Both the position numbers and the translations under genes were made by a program. 6,553 nucleotides of DNA from Rickettsiaceae bacterium 4572_127. GTDB taxonomy: Bacteria; Pseudomonadota; Alphaproteobacteria; Rs-D84; NBLK01. A model generated the notes under the pieces. That model did not search any database, had not been told where the DNA came from, and worked only from the letters and a program-made list of their open reading frames with translations. This document shows, in pieces, positions 5,847 to 6,553 of the stretch; the stretch's first letter is position 1; the number at the start of each line of letters is the position of its first letter. The stretch spans positions 1 to 6,553 of the forward strand of contig NBLK01000031.1 in assembly GCA_002084505.1 (NCBI GenBank), given 5' to 3'.

Positions 5847-5960
5847 AATTTTCCTTTCTTTTCCGGTTATTCCTCTGCTAATTAGTGGTCTATGTGACAC
5901 CGGCGAGATTGGAATCTCTTTATGTAATTAGCATGCGATTTACTTGAATCATTTCAAGTT
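5847..5960 (-). promoter_or_regulatory. Structured rpsB leader, candidate S2 autoregulatory element
   Basis: The ~114-nt leader contains, in transcript order, a 7-bp hairpin at the 5' end (5942-5959, ACTTGAA/TTCAAGT with a 4-nt loop). An 8-bp outer stem follows, pairing 5925-5932 with 5877-5884 (GCUAAUUA with UAAUUAGC). It encloses a GAGAUU/AAUCUC hairpin (5905-5918) and a GGUGUCACAUAGACC segment (5887-5901) that could form a weak hairpin. The Shine-Dalgarno lies 3' of the outer stem. Bacteria commonly control rpsB-tsf by S2 binding to its leader; that this leader does so is inference. Confidence 0.45.
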
Positions 5961-5966
5961 GTTAGT

Positions 5967-5994
5967 ATTATAAGGATTTTTTTTTGAGAATCAA
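5967..5994 (-). promoter_or_regulatory. Promoter of the rpsB-tsf operon
   Basis: Minus-strand TTGATT (5989-5994), 16-bp spacer and perfect TATAAT (5967-5972). Transcription would begin near 5960. It lies directly against the dut stop (5998), and I see no terminator between dut and rpsB, so read-through from dut could add to expression. Confidence 0.7.
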
Positions 5995-5997
5995 GGA

Positions 5998-6468
5998 TTA
6001 AAACAATCCCGTTGAGCCTAGCCCATCTTCTCCACGGCTTGTTGTGTCTTCAAAGCTATCGACTCCTTGGAAATCTACTTTTTGGAATTTAGCAAAGACT
6101 CCCTGTGCGATTCGCATTCCGGGTTCTATTACGAATGGTTTGTCTTCTACGCCTTCTAAACTTTTAGATAATTTACACAACATAATTTTTATTTCTCCGC
6201 GAAATGCTTTGTCTATTGTACCAGGAGAGTTAACAATTCCAATCCCTTGTTTAGCAGACAGACCTGATCTAGGACGAATCTGTAACTCAAATCCCTCTGG
6301 AATAGCCATTTTAATTCCTGTTGATAAAATAAATCTATCTCCGAAGTTCAAAGTTATGGGCTTATCTCCTGCAAATCTTAGATCAAAACCAGCATCGGTA
6401 TCATGTTTATAATGGATTTCTCCCCATTCTTTATTGTAATGTGATAGATATATAATCGGTAATTTCAT
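5998..6468 (-). CDS. dut: dUTP diphosphatase (dUTPase)
   Basis: 156 residues, the usual size of the homotrimeric all-beta family. It hydrolyses dUTP to dUMP and pyrophosphate, keeping uracil out of DNA and supplying dUMP for thymidylate synthesis. All five motifs are in order: D-A-G-F-D-L (25-30), R-P-R-S-G-L-S (65-71), G-T-I-D-K-A-F-R-G-E-I (83-93, catalytic D86), R-I-A-Q-G-V-F (119-125) and S-R-G-E-D-G-L-G-S-T-G (144-154). Motif 3 has Phe in place of the usual Tyr, and motif 5 has D and L where G and F are common. The start ATG 6468 has AAGGAT (6475-6480) 6 nt upstream and fits the family N-terminus. A longer frame from ATG 6531, or from beyond the window edge, would add a basic extension that the family does not need. 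Same strand as rpsB-tsf. Confidence 0.93.
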   Translation of the reverse strand: MKLPIIYLSHYNKEWGEIHYKHDTDAGFDLRFAGDKPITLNFGDRFILSTGIKMAIPEGFELQIRPRSGLSAKQGIGIVNSPGTIDKAFRGEIKIMLCKLSKSLEGVEDKPFVIEPGMRIAQGVFAKFQKVDFQGVDSFEDTTSRGEDGLGSTGLF

Positions 6469-6553
6469 GATACTATCCTTTTCCTTCTTGCTAAAAAGGT
6501 GTCTTTTGGATCTATTTTTCCATTTCTTCATGAGCTCCGTGTCCTCATTGGTA
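6469..6553 (-). other. Region upstream of dut, possible end of an upstream gene
   Basis: The dut frame stays open from 6468 to the window edge (28 more codons), with an in-frame ATG at 6531 preceded closely by GGAG (3 nt, too short for an ideal site). A different frame ends in TGA at 6528-6530, overlapping that ATG as ATGA; it could be the tail of an upstream gene ending R-T-R-S-S. No promoter or terminator is evident. The window is too short to decide. Confidence 0.3.

Noticed and set aside
5847..5900. S2 N-terminal extension from GTG 5900
   Set aside because: No Shine-Dalgarno, 18 residues absent from the family, and it overlaps the structured leader; ATG 5846 has a good ribosome binding site.
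6044..6412. Plus-strand open frame of 122 codons
   Set aside because: Antisense to dut, in which all five dUTPase motifs are present.
6484..6500. CCTTCTT/AAAAAGG imperfect inverted repeat near dut
   Set aside because: It has a mismatch and no T-run on either side, so it is not a credible terminator.
1..6553. Alternative genetic code with TGA as a sense codon, considered because of AT richness
   Set aside because: No in-frame TGA occurs in the long genes, and Gly and Trp use normal codons.
1..6553. CRISPR arrays, insertion sequences, tRNA or rRNA genes
   Set aside because: No regularly spaced repeats, transposase motifs or tRNA/rRNA-like segments were seen; the only direct repeat is inside rpsB.

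Overview
The window is AT-rich, roughly one third G+C by eye, and reads as bacterial DNA using the standard bacterial code. None of the genes has an in-frame TGA, Trp is encoded by TGG, and the complete genes end in TAA or TAG. The best clues to lineage are S2 (C-D-T-N-S-N-P-D-G-I-D-F followed by I-P-G-N-D-D) and EF-Ts (full-length, two-subdomain type ending ..LGDGIEKK..). Both look most like alphaproteobacterial proteins, so I infer an AT-rich alphaproteobacterium or close relative, possibly host-associated. This is inferred from recalled family patterns, not from a search.

Layout from left to right. (1) 1-2022, minus strand: the N-terminal 674 residues of an M16C (PreP/Cym1-type) zinc metallopeptidase with an N-terminal membrane segment; the gene runs off the left edge. 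(2) 2085-2960 minus and 3110-3619 plus: two divergent genes for exported DUF4402-type beta-rich proteins. One has two tandem domains and the other has one. They share a 149-bp intergenic region holding a strong extended -10 promoter and overlapping inverted repeats, and the plus-strand gene ends in a near-perfect intrinsic terminator. (3) 3671-3987: an apparently complete small transcription unit with promoter, Shine-Dalgarno, ~58-codon ORF and terminator, but no normal start codon. The ORF is aligned on an ATA codon, or alternatively an ATG joined to it across a run of nine A. (4) 4004-5994, minus: the translation operon rpsB-tsf, with overlapping genes, its own promoter and a structured leader that may be an S2 autoregulatory site. 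S2 carries an ~87-residue Lys-rich tail containing a near-exact 21-residue repeat. (5) 5998-6468, minus: dut (dUTPase), upstream of rpsB and on the same strand. Its reading frame stays open to the right edge, where an upstream gene may end.

The minus-strand order dut, rpsB, tsf combines housekeeping functions (nucleotide sanitation and translation). The left half is an envelope/secretion-related accessory block: two exported beta-rich proteins and a probably membrane-anchored peptidase. The bidirectional terminator at 3957-3987 separates the two halves. The items most worth a second look are the small gene lacking AUG, the consensus internal start site in the peptidase gene, the rpsB leader and the repeat tail of S2.
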